Assembly: GCA_918807975.1 (NCBI GenBank)
Contig: OU964918.1
Span: 49,212,477 to 49,276,476, forward strand
Reading direction: 5' to 3'
Origin: Aplidium turbinatum
Lineage: Eukaryota; Chordata; Ascidiacea; Aplousobranchia; Polyclinidae
Length of the DNA stretch: 64,000 nt
Positions 34,101 through 44,399 of the stretch are shown piece after piece (the stretch's first letter is position 1; each line of letters begins with the position of its first letter). The notes under the pieces are model-generated. The model was given only the letters and a program-made list of their open reading frames with translations, had not been told where the DNA came from and ran no database searches. Made by a program: the position numbers and the translations under genes.

Positions 34101-37100
34101 TGAATGCGATGCGTGAAGGTAGGCGGACTTGATTACAATTATCTTTTATTCTTTACCATATATCACACAAGGTGCTCACTGCTCATACCTCGCGCACTAC
34201 TGTATATCTTGTCTGCAGAGAACCACGATAACGGAGTACGTTTGTTACCCGTATGTTAGCATCTGATGGGTTACTTAATTTTCCGTTTGGAGCAAGGTAT
34301 TAATGTACAAATTTCTACAGAGTTACAACTTCCTCCTCTTCATGGTCTCCTTTCCTTGTTTCCGGAATTGCTGATCAGGATTTTGTCAAATCTCAACCCG
34401 CAATCGCTATGCGCTGTTGCGCAGGTATGAACATTGAAGATTGGGAACTTGGCAGTGCAACAGGACACTCCATCAGATTATACTCTTGTTCAATGAAATT
34501 AAAAAATCACCTGTTATCGCAAAAATGAACAAACCAGTAAGGCTGAAGTTTGTTTCGGTTTCTTACTCGTAGCTCTGCAGACGTTGAATCAATGTAAAAA
34601 AGCTAGTTGACTGACATGGTAATTATTCGCAGCTTAACAACAACCTTTCCTCCGCAGACGTGCCGAAGTCTCCACGACGTATCCGATGATGACATGTTGT
34701 GGCAGCCACTTTTCAAAAGAAAGTTTTCTTCGAGATCGGCCGGCCTGACTTGCAGTTGGAAAGAAGTAATTTTTACTGTTTTTTGGCTTTTGCAATATTG
34801 GTGTTCGTCATAGCACACGACTAGGGAACTGTGTTCCGAAAGCTAGTGCAATTCGATATTGCCAATTTGAACTCGCAGCATCAGTCTAAAAAAGGTCGTT
34901 AAAGTCTACACTGTAAAGTAAGCAACGATCATGCTGCTAAAAGCGAAACTCAATCAATTGCATTGGTGTTGTTGCTTGCAACTGTTCACCAAGCATGGTC
35001 AGTTCTTCTATTGTAACTCGGGTTGAACTATCCGGATATAAGTTAATCGGATAACCATTTAACTGGCAACCGTAGCTGATACGTTTTTACACCTTTTAGC
35101 AACATTGGATAATGGATATCCTTATCTGTGACTGTGAATGACAATTGTTAGTTTTTGTGACAAAGAAACATAAACGACTGAAGGCATTATCCATGGCTAC
35201 CGCTGTGGCATTATGCATGCATTGTAAGATGAGCAGCCAAGGCTGCTTTAAAGGGATTCAGTTGAAACGTTTTAATTTCGAGGTTGCACTTTGAATTGAC
35301 AAAAGTTTAAAATGATTGAAATGTAATTCGAATATTTAAAAAGCGAAAACCCTACAGGCTATTTTGGGACTACTTCCAATGATTAAGAAACGGCAAAAGG
35401 GAAAATGTGAGAATACAAATTCTTGTATAGGGGATCCACAGGAACAAAACTCCTTTCCTGTTTACACTATATAACAATCGAAGCGTTGTGCTTCGTACGA
35501 AATGCGTTGCAAATACAATAAATGTAGAAAATGCTGACTTTCATTCTCTTGGCGCATTCACAATAAACGGTGTGACGGTTGGATGATTTTGTAAGCTACT
35601 GTTTGTGTAAATTTGGAAGAGCTTTCGTCTGACAATTACCTTTTATTATCCGGTTAGCAAAAATGTTATTATCCGAGTATATTTGTTATCCGGATAGTAA
35701 AATATATTGATATCTTATTTTTGAAATTCCTGGTTGTCGCCATTTGCGTCCAAACGTTTCCAAGTATCAACAGAATTTATCCCGTGGAGTTGGACGACAA
35801 AAATCTTCACCCCAGGAGAACGAACCATGCTTTGAAATGATGTTATTGTTAGTTTTTCCATCAAAGCGTTATGATCTCAACATTGAAATCGTTAAATTTT
35901 ATCCATTCCGAAGCATAACGTTTCTATGCTTTTATATCGCAGCATTCATATCACAAGTCCTTCTTTCTTTGCATGGCAGTTTACACTGCACTACAACAGT
36001 TTTCGCTTCATTGCAGTCGTACAAGCGCGAATACGTGAAGCAGCAACAGGCTGAGAGAGAACGAGTTGAAAGGGAGCATGAGTTTCTGCATCAGCCCCCG
36101 TTCAACCCTTACCCCGATACCCCAGTCATGCTACCCCAACCTGGACAACCCCTTGGCATATTGGGTTTGTATTATGAAGCTATTGATAAAATTTTGCAAT
36201 AATATTGTATATTGTATAATTATATGCAATAATATTTTCATAAATATATTATATAAATTGGGACATCTGATTCTAAAGTGGCCCAAGTTAATTTGGGCCA
36301 CTTATGAGGTTTTGATGGAATCTTGCACAAAACGATATAAGGTTGTTGCTGACAAAATTTGGAGTCTTTAGACTAAAAAAATTTTTTTTTATTAAGTGTC
36401 CAAAAGTAAACCAAGTTAACTTGGTTTCTTGGATAAAAAAAAATATTATTGCAAGAATGGCCCAAGCTCACTTGGGCCATTCTTGCATTTACGATACTGC
36501 AATTTTCACCAAATCAATAGAACCAAGTTATAGCTTGTAATAATAAATTGATTGGTGGTAATACTGTACTGCGTATTTTTTTAGTCTTTACTCCTTTGTT
36601 AACGAATAAGCTAACATTAAACTTAAACTATGCTGAAGAATAGGTTCATTGTTACCTAGAATTGTCTTTTAATTTGCTTTTGCAGCTGTAGCCTGCTTTA
36701 TAGTAGGGTCATTTTCAGAAGATCCTTGGCCGTGTTTAGGATACCAAAGTTTCTCAGTGGATTTAACAAGGGCAACTGATACTAAAAAATAAGCTCTCAT
36801 ACACCTCACGAAAATGGCGGGAAAGTTGTTATTTTAGACGTTTTTCAAAATGGCTGCCACCGCCATGTTTGAAAACTAATAAAGTTCTATTTCTTGACGT
36901 GGATGGCCAAAAATGACAATTTAGGTGTCAATTCCCACTAATTTTGGTGTCAAAAACACAATGGGATGACATATTTCATGATTCAGAGTCCCCTTAACCT
37001 CAAAATCCAAGATGGCAGACGTATGTGGTCGCCTACTGTATTAGATTCACTATCACTGCAGGACAAATATGATGCACAGCTGTCAGAATCACTTCTGCTG

Positions 37101-40100
37101 TCATCATCACTGTTCCGTAATCCCTATATATAGATGACTTGGAGTTGTTGGAAGTTCCAGGGATCGTGGAAGTGCACGTTGGGTATAGCTTACTGGGAGG
37201 CATATGCCATTTGCAAGGTGCAATCCATGGCCAATTGGTGACGGATGATTCTGAAGCTGGAAGTTCTTCTGCCGATATGTGAGGTAATTGGTGCGCTATA
37301 AGTGTGGTCGTAGACTGTCAGAGTCAGGTAAGCCTACCAGTCTGATGACCGTCTTTTTCTTGAGTACTGACCACTTTGCTGCTCTCACCTCTCTCAGTGT
37401 CTTGTGTTTGGTGTCACGATAGATGTATCGGATAACAAATTTCTGTAAGTCAAAGATGATTTCTTGTGTGACCGGGAGGATTGTGCCACAACGCTTAAAG
37501 AGGTTGTGAGCTTCTGATGATTGTTCTACTACACGGTCAGCAATAGTTTTCTTGCCTACTCCATAAAATCTGGAGTTATGATCGCATCCGCTAAGAACAT
37601 GAAGTAAGATTAAAGACTCCGCCATTGCCTCATCACACAAATACCGAGCACCGACATCAGCTGAGATTTGCGTTTCAAGCACAAGAGTCCTGATATTTGC
37701 CGAGCCTTGCAAACATGCCACTCTCCATGAATTGTGCTTGGATATGGGGAAGACTTTCCAAGACTGCAATGAAATCTGGAAGACATATTTGCCGATCTGT
37801 GCAAACATGCCATTCTCCATGAATTGTGCTTCGATATGGGGAAGACTTTCCAGGACTGCAATGAAATCTGGGAGATGCCGTCCATATCTATCATCATAGA
37901 TACGCATCCAAGGAAGCATCAACTTCAGTGAGGACTTGAACTCCATCCAGTTTCTTGTCCTTATAGCATGGATGTTTTGAGAAAGTATCTCTACCATCTC
38001 CAAGAATGAAATCCAGAAATCTTCTTGTGGAGCACCATCTAAGTTCTCGAATAGAGAGTCAACAAGCACCTTGAGATAGGCATTTGCATCATTAAGTTCT
38101 TGTTGGTCTACTGAACAGCGTTACTTACTGAGAGATTCCTGGATCTCTTCAGACAGAGTGGAACCTTCCAAAGGTTTGTCTAGTGCATGGTGGACTAAAG
38201 CTTCGTAGAAGAGTCGAAGGCAACGCACACCGCGTTTGAAGTGTTTTCCACGCAGAGCTGGATCTACGGATCCATTTGCAATGACACCTGCAGCCACCAG
38301 TACATCTGAAATGCTTGAGCCTTTGAACCTCTTGTAGACCGCATTGATGAAAGGCATCTGGATATGAAAGGGTCCCATGCATGGCAATGTGTCAGCAGTC
38401 ATGTCTGGATTCTCACTTTTCAATTCTAGCAATAATGCGTAGACAGGATGATCACCGACAATAACTGCAAATGGCATCTTCTTGTCATCACTTGCCTTTG
38501 CAAGCTTGCGCAGGACTTCATACAGAATGATCTTGCTTGGTGGATCAGGATAAGTCATGTGATAAATTGCTTGGCTTTTCTGGGTTTCTGGTGATAGCTT
38601 GGCCTGGAAGCCAGAAAAGGCTGGTATGGTCTGGTCTTCTGGCTTTGGTCTTGTTGGGTCTGCCTTAGCTCGGGCCAATGCATGGATGACACCTCTCATT
38701 CTTTGAGGAGCTGTGTCCAGATGTTCATCCGTTACCCTTGATCTGATGGGTGGTTCACCACGCTTGACTGTTTTGTATGGTTCAACTCTTTGCATCTGGC
38801 TCCCAAGTTCTTTGAGACTAGCAGAGACGTGGGAAGTCAAGGTGGTATTTACAACTGGTCTATCCTCAATTAGGGTAGGTAGATTCAACTCAGGCAGGTC
38901 TGGCTGAACAAATATGACATTTGTACGATGTGATTGGCCACTTCCAGTCAAAGTATCACTTTTGAAATCATCGTTGTCGACTTGACTATACATATTGCGG
39001 GTGTTCTTTCAGAAAGTTCAAATGGACACTCAGTTGAATGCTTCAGGTCAGTAACTGACCAGAAATCTCTAAGCATAAGTACATCGTTGTAACTGATTCC
39101 CAGGCCATCCTTATGTAATATGTCTACCATTTCTCTGCTCTTTGCCATACCATGTAATACAGCTAGGTTTGTCTCAAATGCATTACGTCTTCCAGTGATA
39201 TAGCTGCTCAAAATAGATGCAATTGATCTAACTGGGGGTGTCATCGACTTCAGACTTAGTGGGGTGCTTTAACCAAGTGATGAGCTTCAAGAGGAGATCA
39301 TGTAAGTCTCCATTTTCTAACTCATGTATGTATGGAGGCCAAGGAATAGTTTTTGTTTTGATCGGATCTCTGAGTCTCCCAGCTACATTCTTCACCAGAT
39401 TATCGTCACTTACACCTAGAGAGGATATTGCAGCCTCAAGATATGAGCTTGCAGCTGTCGTATCATATACCAGTTCACTCACATTCTTCTGACCTCCTTC
39501 ATGAAATCCTATGTCATTTCCGAATACCTTAATCAGAATTTCCTTCAAGAAACTGGACTTTGCTGTGGAATAGTAACCACAATTTGAAGTAATGCGTTTG
39601 TAATCCATTAGTACCCCTTGCAGTGTACGGATTTCATGATTTTCAAAGATAACTTGACGGACATGATGAAAGAAGATTGCTTGAGGCTCTCGAAGATTAA
39701 CCTGTTGCAGATGCTCTGTACTTTCATCAGACAAAGATTTCTTCAGAGGGTTGCTGACATAATTGCGCCAACATCCACGATGATAACGAATTTCCAATCT
39801 AAACGCCGTTCGACTGTCAGGGATAGATGCGAGTAGGGTATTCAATCTTGCTCTTATAAGCTCATCTGACAGACAAAATGTATGCAATTGGAACCGGCTT
39901 CATGCGTCTTCTGTTGACAGCAGCAAAAGTTTGGATTTCCCAGATTTACTGTTTTTTATGGTCCCTTCATACACCACAAGACGCTAAACCACTAACCACA
40001 AGAAGCTTGATGCAAGACGATAAACAATAAAATTTTTGTTTGCATTTTTTTTCAAAATATTGTTTCTTGTTTTCTGTATTAACTTTACCGACAAATAGAA

Positions 40101-41291
40101 GTGTTTGTTAGTCGGAGTCAGCCAGCTATAAATCGAGTGGGCATCGCATATTTTTTGCCCGCTTCTACAGCCTTGGTTTTAAAGTTAGCCTACGTTTCTT
40201 TTATAGCCCGTATTGTTGTTAATCGTTTGTTCTTTCACTATTTTGTTGTTTGCTGTTTTTTCCTTATTTTAATAAAAAGGTATTAAAAGCTTTGTTTTTC
40301 GTGTAACATAAAAACAGGCAAAAAATATTTTTTTAAAACGCAAAATTTTTGACTTGGGCCACTTTTCTGTTATAAGAAAAGCTTTTATTATCTGTACCAA
40401 GTTAACTTGGGTCGCTATTTTTGACTTATCTAATCATAGAAAAGTGGCCCAAGTTAAAACCTACGTAATAAACGAAGATGACGTCATCACTCAGTTAAAC
40501 CAAGCATCACAAACAGTTTCTTGCTCACCCAAGTTTTCTCACATACAAGATGAAGATTGCAAACCTTCAGTGACAATTTTTATCACAGCATGAATCTTTA
40601 AACTCGATTATCTCAAAACCACTTTTTTTGACTTGGGCCACTTTAGAATCAGACGTCCCAATTGTTAACCAGCTTTTTGTTAAAAAAAAATCACTTAATT
40701 AAAGAAAGCATTGGTTAATTGCAGTTTTTCAATACAATCTCTTTTATTGTGCGTTGTTAGTGCTTTTTTTGTAATGCGCACCCAGGATTTTACGCTCAAT
40801 ATTTTTCTTAAATTTCCTTTCATTATGTGATTTAATCAACGTTTGTTTCATGCAACTTTCTCGCCACTTTCTTTGGATAACTCCCTATATTTGCCGCTGT
40901 GGTTACTCGCTACCCAACCATCAAAAATCGCCTTCTTTACATCGTTCTGGTCCCACTACGTTGAAACGATTTAAAAAAGGAAACTGTTGATAACTGGACA
41001 ACGCTGACAGCCTGATGCTTTTGTTTAGGAGGCGACTATGATCTCGATCCTTCGTTTCCTTACGGTCCTTTTGGAAGAGGACGTGCGAATCCCCCAGGCC
41101 CCCGGATCCCACGTTTGCCTGGGAGTGGTAATCCTCTTCCTGGATCCCGTTACGATCCGATGAATCCACTTGGAGGAAGATTCAGGCCAGGTAGAGGTGG
41201 AGGAATGATGGACGATGATTTGGGTATGCCGCAATTACCCAGCAGGCAAAGAAGGGGGTTCGGTGGTGGATTTGGAGGAGGTTTCATGTGA
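28106..41291 (+). CDS. FBXO7: F-box only protein 7, 11 exons, 492 aa
   Basis: Substrate adaptor of an SCF (Skp1-cullin-F-box) ubiquitin ligase and a proteasome regulator related to PI31. Exons: 28106-28230, 29167-29298, 30087-30180, 31533-31706, 33070-33211, 33718-33810, 34023-34118, 34321-34424, 34658-34765, 36017-36164 and 41029-41291. All phases agree. Exons 1-2 give a ubiquitin-like domain (about residues 1-85, ending DLIKVILP). Exons 4-7 give the PI31-like dimerisation region (HAICVLFHNLMLESGFL, VVAVEYNHP, VYKQVGKLSRIFKEA). Exons 8-9 give the F-box (about residues 291-350; GLLSLFPELLIRILSNLNP, DDDMLWQPLFKRKF). Exons 10-11 give the Pro/Arg/Gly-rich tail (GGDYDLDPSFPYGPFGRGR, DPMNPLGGRFRPGRGG, ending FGGGFGGGFM). 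Length and domain order match vertebrate FBXO7. Every intron from the third to the tenth except 6 and 7 carries repeat DNA; intron 10 is stretched to 4.9 kb by one transposon. Confidence 0.95.
28510..28670. mobile_element. 9-bp-TSD (MULE-like) MITE, copy 3 (FBXO7 intron 1)
   Basis: Flanked by aatctagtc (28501-28509) and aatctggtc (28671-28679), a one-mismatch 9-bp duplication. Ends and interior match copies 1 and 2, including the ttagggttaggg stretch. Confidence 0.85.
29954..30006. repeat. Palindromic MITE, copy 3 (left half; FBXO7 intron 2)
   Basis: Reads ctagacagcaaaccaac, then catttttacattgattcaac, then gtccacagacgtt. This is the left arm and centre of the palindromic family; the right arm is missing. 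Confidence 0.7.
30344..31287 (+). mobile_element. Rearranged Tc1/mariner element with ~195-bp TIRs (FBXO7 intron 3)
   Basis: Bounded by TA dinucleotides, with ends tacagggtgatcaagccaag inverted. The inverted similarity extends about 195 bases (30344-30540 against 31090-31287), far beyond a normal TIR. It includes the transposase 3' end, so the left end is an inverted duplicate of the coding terminus. The catalytic part of the transposase is kept. The DNA-binding N-terminus is absent. Confidence 0.88.
30555..31155 (+). pseudogene. Mariner-type transposase, catalytic domain only
   Basis: The DDE catalytic core can be followed: WTDEKLFTV near 30555, QQDGARSHTANF near 30850, and WPPSSPDLNPMDFAIW near 30930-30985. 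By my count 37 residues separate the second Asp from the Asp of NPMD, a DD37D-type spacing. The first block is in another frame from the main ORF (30603-31277), with a stop between, so the gene is broken. The helix-turn-helix N-terminus is missing. Confidence 0.85.
31782..31868. repeat. Palindromic MITE, copy 4 (best preserved; FBXO7 intron 4)
   Basis: Almost perfect palindrome centred on the PstI-like ctgcag at about 31823. The arms read gacggcaaatcaaccattt and aaatggttgatttgccgtc, and the right end is gtctggg. Confidence 0.85.
31955..32704 (-). mobile_element. LINE reverse-transcriptase 3' fragment (FBXO7 intron 4)
   Basis: A 249-codon open frame reads the C-terminal part of a LINE reverse transcriptase: DFCYLGDRINGSGG, VYRSCVRPAMLYGSETW, LRRTERSMVRAMCGVK, RWYGHVIRREEGS, KRGRPRRTWKQQVKDE and RVKWRKGIKTIAA. 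The catalytic YADD and the endonuclease are missing, so it is a 5'-truncated insertion. It is still open and thus fairly young. It lies antisense to FBXO7. The family differs from the jockey-like LINE at 10355. Confidence 0.85.
33302..33385. repeat. Palindromic MITE, copy 5 (FBXO7 intron 5)
   Basis: Contains acattgaatcaaagactgca, then gacgttgaatcaattcag, and ends gactgatttgctgtctggg. A diverged copy with a weak left end. Confidence 0.75.
33438..33527. repeat. Palindromic MITE, copy 6 (FBXO7 intron 5)
   Basis: Both ends are kept: cccagacagcaaataaaacg on the left and gattgatttgctgtctggg on the right. The centre is decayed (catctactgtctttaaatc). It lies 52 bases from copy 5. Confidence 0.8.
34574..34617. 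repeat. Palindromic MITE, copy 7 (right half; FBXO7 intron 8)
   Basis: Starts at the centre (ctctgcagacgttgaatcaa) and continues tgtaaaaaagctagttgac. Only the right half is present. Confidence 0.65.
34856..34960 (-). repeat. Dispersed repeat copy (FBXO7 intron 9)
   Basis: The reverse strand reads caattgattgagtttcgctt, then ttagcagcatgatcgttgct, then gactgatgctgcgagttc. This matches the unit at 46675-46797 over about 100 bases with modest divergence. Confidence 0.75.
37296..38069 (-). CDS. Transposon protein, C-terminal part (unassigned), with internal duplication
   Basis: A 257-codon open frame containing NWMEFKSSLKLMLPWMRIYD, then LHVLSGCDHNSRFYGVGKKT, which is a phrase common in the same unnamed family. 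A ~100-base tandem duplication (about 37692-37790 and 37791-37890) repeats the FPISKHNSWRVACLQ/HIEAQFMENGMFAQ region and keeps frame. A gap with stops separates it from the frame that ends at 38121. Confidence 0.55.
   Translation of the reverse strand: MLVDSLFENLDGAPQEDFWISFLEMVEILSQNIHAIRTRNWMEFKSSLKLMLPWMRIYDDRYGRHLPDFIAVLESLPHIEAQFMENGMFAQIGKYVFQISLQSWKVFPISKHNSWRVACLQGSANIRTLVLETQISADVGARYLCDEAMAESLILLHVLSGCDHNSRFYGVGKKTIADRVVEQSSEAHNLFKRCGTILPVTQEIIFDLQKFVIRYIYRDTKHKTLREVRAAKWSVLKKKTVIRLVGLPDSDSLRPHL
38121..38993 (-). CDS. Transposon protein, central part (unassigned)
   Basis: A 290-codon open frame. It begins DNDDFKSDTLTGSGQSHRTN, continues through a Pro-rich link, and then has VIVGDHPVYALLLELKSENP, CMGPFHIQMPFINAVYKRFK and RGKHFKRGVRCLRLFYEAL. 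The D-x-P-V-Y, G-P-F-H and R-G-K-H blocks look like the core of an enzyme, with Asp/His-rich conserved spots, but I cannot match them to a known DDE order. It belongs with the frames at 39228 and 37296. Confidence 0.55.
   Translation of the reverse strand: MYSQVDNDDFKSDTLTGSGQSHRTNVIFVQPDLPELNLPTLIEDRPVVNTTLTSHVSASLKELGSQMQRVEPYKTVKRGEPPIRSRVTDEHLDTAPQRMRGVIHALARAKADPTRPKPEDQTIPAFSGFQAKLSPETQKSQAIYHMTYPDPPSKIILYEVLRKLAKASDDKKMPFAVIVGDHPVYALLLELKSENPDMTADTLPCMGPFHIQMPFINAVYKRFKGSSISDVLVAAGVIANGSVDPALRGKHFKRGVRCLRLFYEALVHHALDKPLEGSTLSEEIQESLSK
39228..39887 (-). CDS. Transposon protein, N-terminal part (unassigned)
   Basis: A 219-codon open frame with a RYHRGCWRNYV-type Cys/His motif and a mainly helical remainder (VRQVIFENHEIRTLQGVL, SSFLKEILIKVFGNDIGFH). 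It is followed in the same direction by the overlapping frame 39244-38948 and then 38993-38121, so the protein is either spliced or frame-broken here. I recall similar proteins from cnidarians, echinoderms and lancelets without a named function. Confidence 0.55.
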   Translation of the reverse strand: MHTFCLSDELIRARLNTLLASIPDSRTAFRLEIRYHRGCWRNYVSNPLKKSLSDESTEHLQQVNLREPQAIFFHHVRQVIFENHEIRTLQGVLMDYKRITSNCGYYSTAKSSFLKEILIKVFGNDIGFHEGGQKNVSELVYDTTAASSYLEAAISSLGVSDDNLVKNVAGRLRDPIKTKTIPWPPYIHELENGDLHDLLLKLITWLKHPTKSEVDDTPS

Positions 41292-42195
41292 AGTCGTCAA
41301 CAATCAACCGTACTGCTGTAACAACTATTACGTCCATCATTTAACAGCCATGTGCCGACCCAATGTTGACATACATGAACAACTGTTGACTTGGTGGTCT
41401 AGCTTACGAACTAAAGCATAAGAACATGTTCAATTGGGTGATACAATTCATTACCGTTTTGGCTCAGAAGTTGATTGGAAAATCAGTTATAGCCTACTGT
41501 AACTTCATGAAACCAAAAAGTATTTTTTCTTTGTCGTTATCGCAACTATTTAACAGACAAATATTTGAAAGATATCTTAATGCGCAACTTTGTGGGCCTA
41601 ATTAGTCCATTTCACGTCGCAGAGCGAAGGGCTAGGCTGTATCTTATTTGTGGTTATATAATATTGTCGCTTTCACGCGTGCTTTAAACGCAAACTGTGT
41701 TGGAAATGTATGTTCTTCATGCTCTCATCTGGGCTACCAGTCAAAAACCGACTAGGTTCACTTTGCTTGAAGATCTTGTGCCATCTCGTCGCATAGATTT
41801 CGACGTGTAGGTTTTGTGTTTCAGATTAGCTTGGAACTCTTGGTCTACCGGCACTGCTTGCAACCTTGTTCGCTGAACATTGTTGAGGTCAGATTCAGCT
41901 AGTTCCGATTTACTGCGCAATTTGTAAGTTGCAACAACAAGGTGTTCTGATTCAAGCATCGTCATGCTTTTATATTCCACCACTGGTTTAAGCACTACAT
42001 AGTAGATAACCTATTATATTGAAGCAGCTTTCATTTAGCACGAGGTGTCCTCATAAAGGAAAAATATTTTCATGTTATAAGACCTGTCGTGTGTCGCTCG
42101 GTTCAGTGTCTTGTTCAAAAACAGAATGTGTTACATCGATTCCAATCTCGAGTTCTTGTCTCAGGCCCGTTAGGCTGAGAACTCTTGTATATTTT
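41292..42195. other. FBXO7 3' flank
   Basis: 3' UTR and intergenic sequence with no recognised element. I saw no convincing poly(A) hexamer soon after the stop codon. Confidence 0.5.
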
Positions 42196-42482
42196 TCGGT
42201 TAGTTTTTGAATTTTTATCCTCGGACTGAAAAAGCCTCTGATAAGTTGTTTCTGATAGTTTTGCATACTTGTAGAGGTTTTGACGCAGTACAGGTTACCG
42301 AGGTTGACAGAGTAAAATTTCCAATTGTTGAATGTGTTACTGGGGAATTGTTCCATTCACTAGGTACCGTTGAATGGAGAGCAGTTTTGAAATGCGTTGC
42401 ACACTCCGAGAGTCGAACCAGCGACGCCTGATCTTGATTCGCATGCAAGCGCCGCATGACCTCAAGAGCTAACGGGGCAGTT
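42196..42482 (-). repeat. tRNA-derived SINE, copy 3
   Basis: The reverse strand has gagctcttgaggtcatgcgg and a B-box-like ggttcgactctcgg, followed by the shared body (actgctctccattcaacgg; gcaaaactatcagaaac). Same family as 15186, 15793 and 55139. Confidence 0.8.
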
Positions 42483-42889
42483 ACTGCCAACTAGTTTCTT
42501 GAGCATTATCTTACTTCTGTTTTGTTCAGAAATGTACGTTATTTGTTGAATATAATTTTTCTATTGTTTAAATAAAACAATTTTCTTTAAGAGGTCTTTT
42601 TCGAATACCACTTTCGTCACACCTAGGTGAGTTATCGCTGAGAAAGCAAGTTGACTCTGTAGGTCACAATTATTCATAGCTTCCGTCATAGGATGAATTT
42701 TCACATTCTAATTGTTTCGGTACCATTCCGATTGTTGTCGAAGGGTAGGGTTGATATATGACATAGGGGTAGCCAACGCGTCGATCGATCGCATCAGATT
42801 TTGTGTCTAAGTTAGAAGATGCCAAAAAAGAGAGTTTTTCAATCAAAGTGAGAAATATTGTCGATCAACTCGGACAAAATTCAATAGAG

Positions 42890-44156
42890 CATTCTGCGAT
42901 GGACCCAACCTGGGGTTCGCGGACCCCTTGGGGGTCCGTGAGAAAGCATTTGTGGATCCGTGATTACCTTGATGAATTTTGGAAAAAAAAAGCGATCTTT
43001 TTACTTTCATTTCTCTGTTTAAGTGTCAAGTACGCCGTACTTTTAAAGCGCTCTGTCAAGAAGTATAGGGTCAGATTACGAAGTACTTTTGTATCATTTT
43101 GAGGTACGTTTGTTATCTAGAGAAGTTTTAAAACGACTGCAGCAGCTAAAAAATGAGGTAGGCTATCCACTCTCAAAATTATTTGAGAGTAAAAGTTTTC
43201 TATATGGCATGGCCTACTTAGCCGATATTTTGGGTCATATTAAAAATGTTAATCATGGCATAGCATGACATAATCAAGGACCAGGTGTGACAATAATTGA
43301 TGCAGCTGAAAAACTGAAGGCGTTTTAGCCAAGTTGCCGGTTTGAAAACGCAGATTGGAAGCAGGTAATTACGCTAACTTTCCAATGTTAAAAGATCTTA
43401 TTTTGATGGATGAAACTCAAAGAGAATGTACTCTTTTGATCTCTATGGGAGAAAAATTTTGCGCACACTTGGAAACCCTGCAAATGTCATTTCGACGTTA
43501 TTTTAATTTAGAACACCTGCCGAACGAAGTTGAAACATGGATTCGAAATCCTTTTCTTTTTGACTTGAACAACATTAGCGATGACGATCTCAGTAAAGAT
43601 GACCTAATTGATTTGAGATAAAAAGAGTTATTACGCATTGAATTTCATTCAAAAACTATGGAAGAATTGTGGTGCTCACAACTGCAAACTTACCCATTCT
43701 TGGCAAAGCAAGCGATTATTGTTTTGTTACCATTCATAACCACTTAACCTTTGCGAGGCAGGATTCTCAGCTCTTGTTACAATAAAAACTAAACATCGAA
43801 ATTGCCTGGACGTTGAAGATGACATGCGTGTTGCATTGTCAAAAACTCAACCACAGTTCAGTCGTTTAGTTCAGGAAAGGCAACAACAGCTATCTCATTA
43901 AATTTGCTTACGTTGAAAAGGTTTCGGCATGGCACTTTGGGTCACCTTAATATTCAAATACTGCTGACATTTCTTGAACAATTCATTCATTTTCTTATTT
44001 GAGCAACTGTTTAACCTGATATTTGCCGCAGGAGTCATAGCGGCAATGCAATATGACACAGTAAAGTAGTTGAGGCAAAATTTAGGTGGTAGGGGTCCGC
44101 AGAATTAACAATTTGTCTAAAGGGGTCCGTGACAACCAAAAGGTTGGGAACCACTG
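42890..44156 (+). mobile_element. Charlie-like hAT element, defective
   Basis: 8-bp duplication caatagag at 42882-42889 and 44157-44164. The right end is a typical Charlie terminus (reading inward cagtggttcccaaccttttg). Both ends carry ggggtccgtgag/ggggtccgtgaca. Inside, 43355-43621 keeps an 88-codon frame (HLPNEVETWIRNPFLFDLN). Broken frames follow up to about 43900 with KQAIIVLLPF and HACCIV-like residues, which match the C-terminal dimerisation region of ZBED5/Charlie transposases. The rest of the transposase is missing. Confidence 0.85.
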
Positions 44157-44399
44157 CAATAGAGGCTTTTGTAGGTATAAAAACAGAATATCTGTCAGTC
44201 ATATACATGCTCATTGAAGCAGATTGTGATGTCACGGGTACGAAGATCTCAGTGCAAAAATCGAAGTAGGCTAGACTAAAGCAGGTGCCTTGGCTAAACG
44301 GTTAAGGCATGACCATTGACCATAGATTTAACAAAAAAAATAAGTTGTGAAGAAAAAAAGAGTGTGGTTTGCGAAAATGAGAAATTAACATTGTAAAAA

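Larger units (their letters stand above)
36257..40663 (-). mobile_element. 4.4-kb TIR DNA transposon of unassigned superfamily (FBXO7 intron 10)
   Basis: The 33-bp terminal inverted repeats (36257-36289 and 40631-40663) differ at one base; they start aattgggac and continue tctgattctaaagtggccca. The subterminal regions are full of short palindromes sharing cttgggccactt/ccaagttaacttgg (36275-36303, 36408-36427, 36451-36486, then 40350-40460). They look like binding sites for the element's own protein. Coding frames lie on the - strand at 39887-37296. No clear target duplication was seen beyond the aatt that both ends share. Confidence 0.8.

Noticed and set aside
37296-39887. Series of long - strand frames considered as a host gene nested in FBXO7
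   Set aside because: They lie between 33-bp terminal inverted repeats with subterminal palindromes, so they belong to a transposon.
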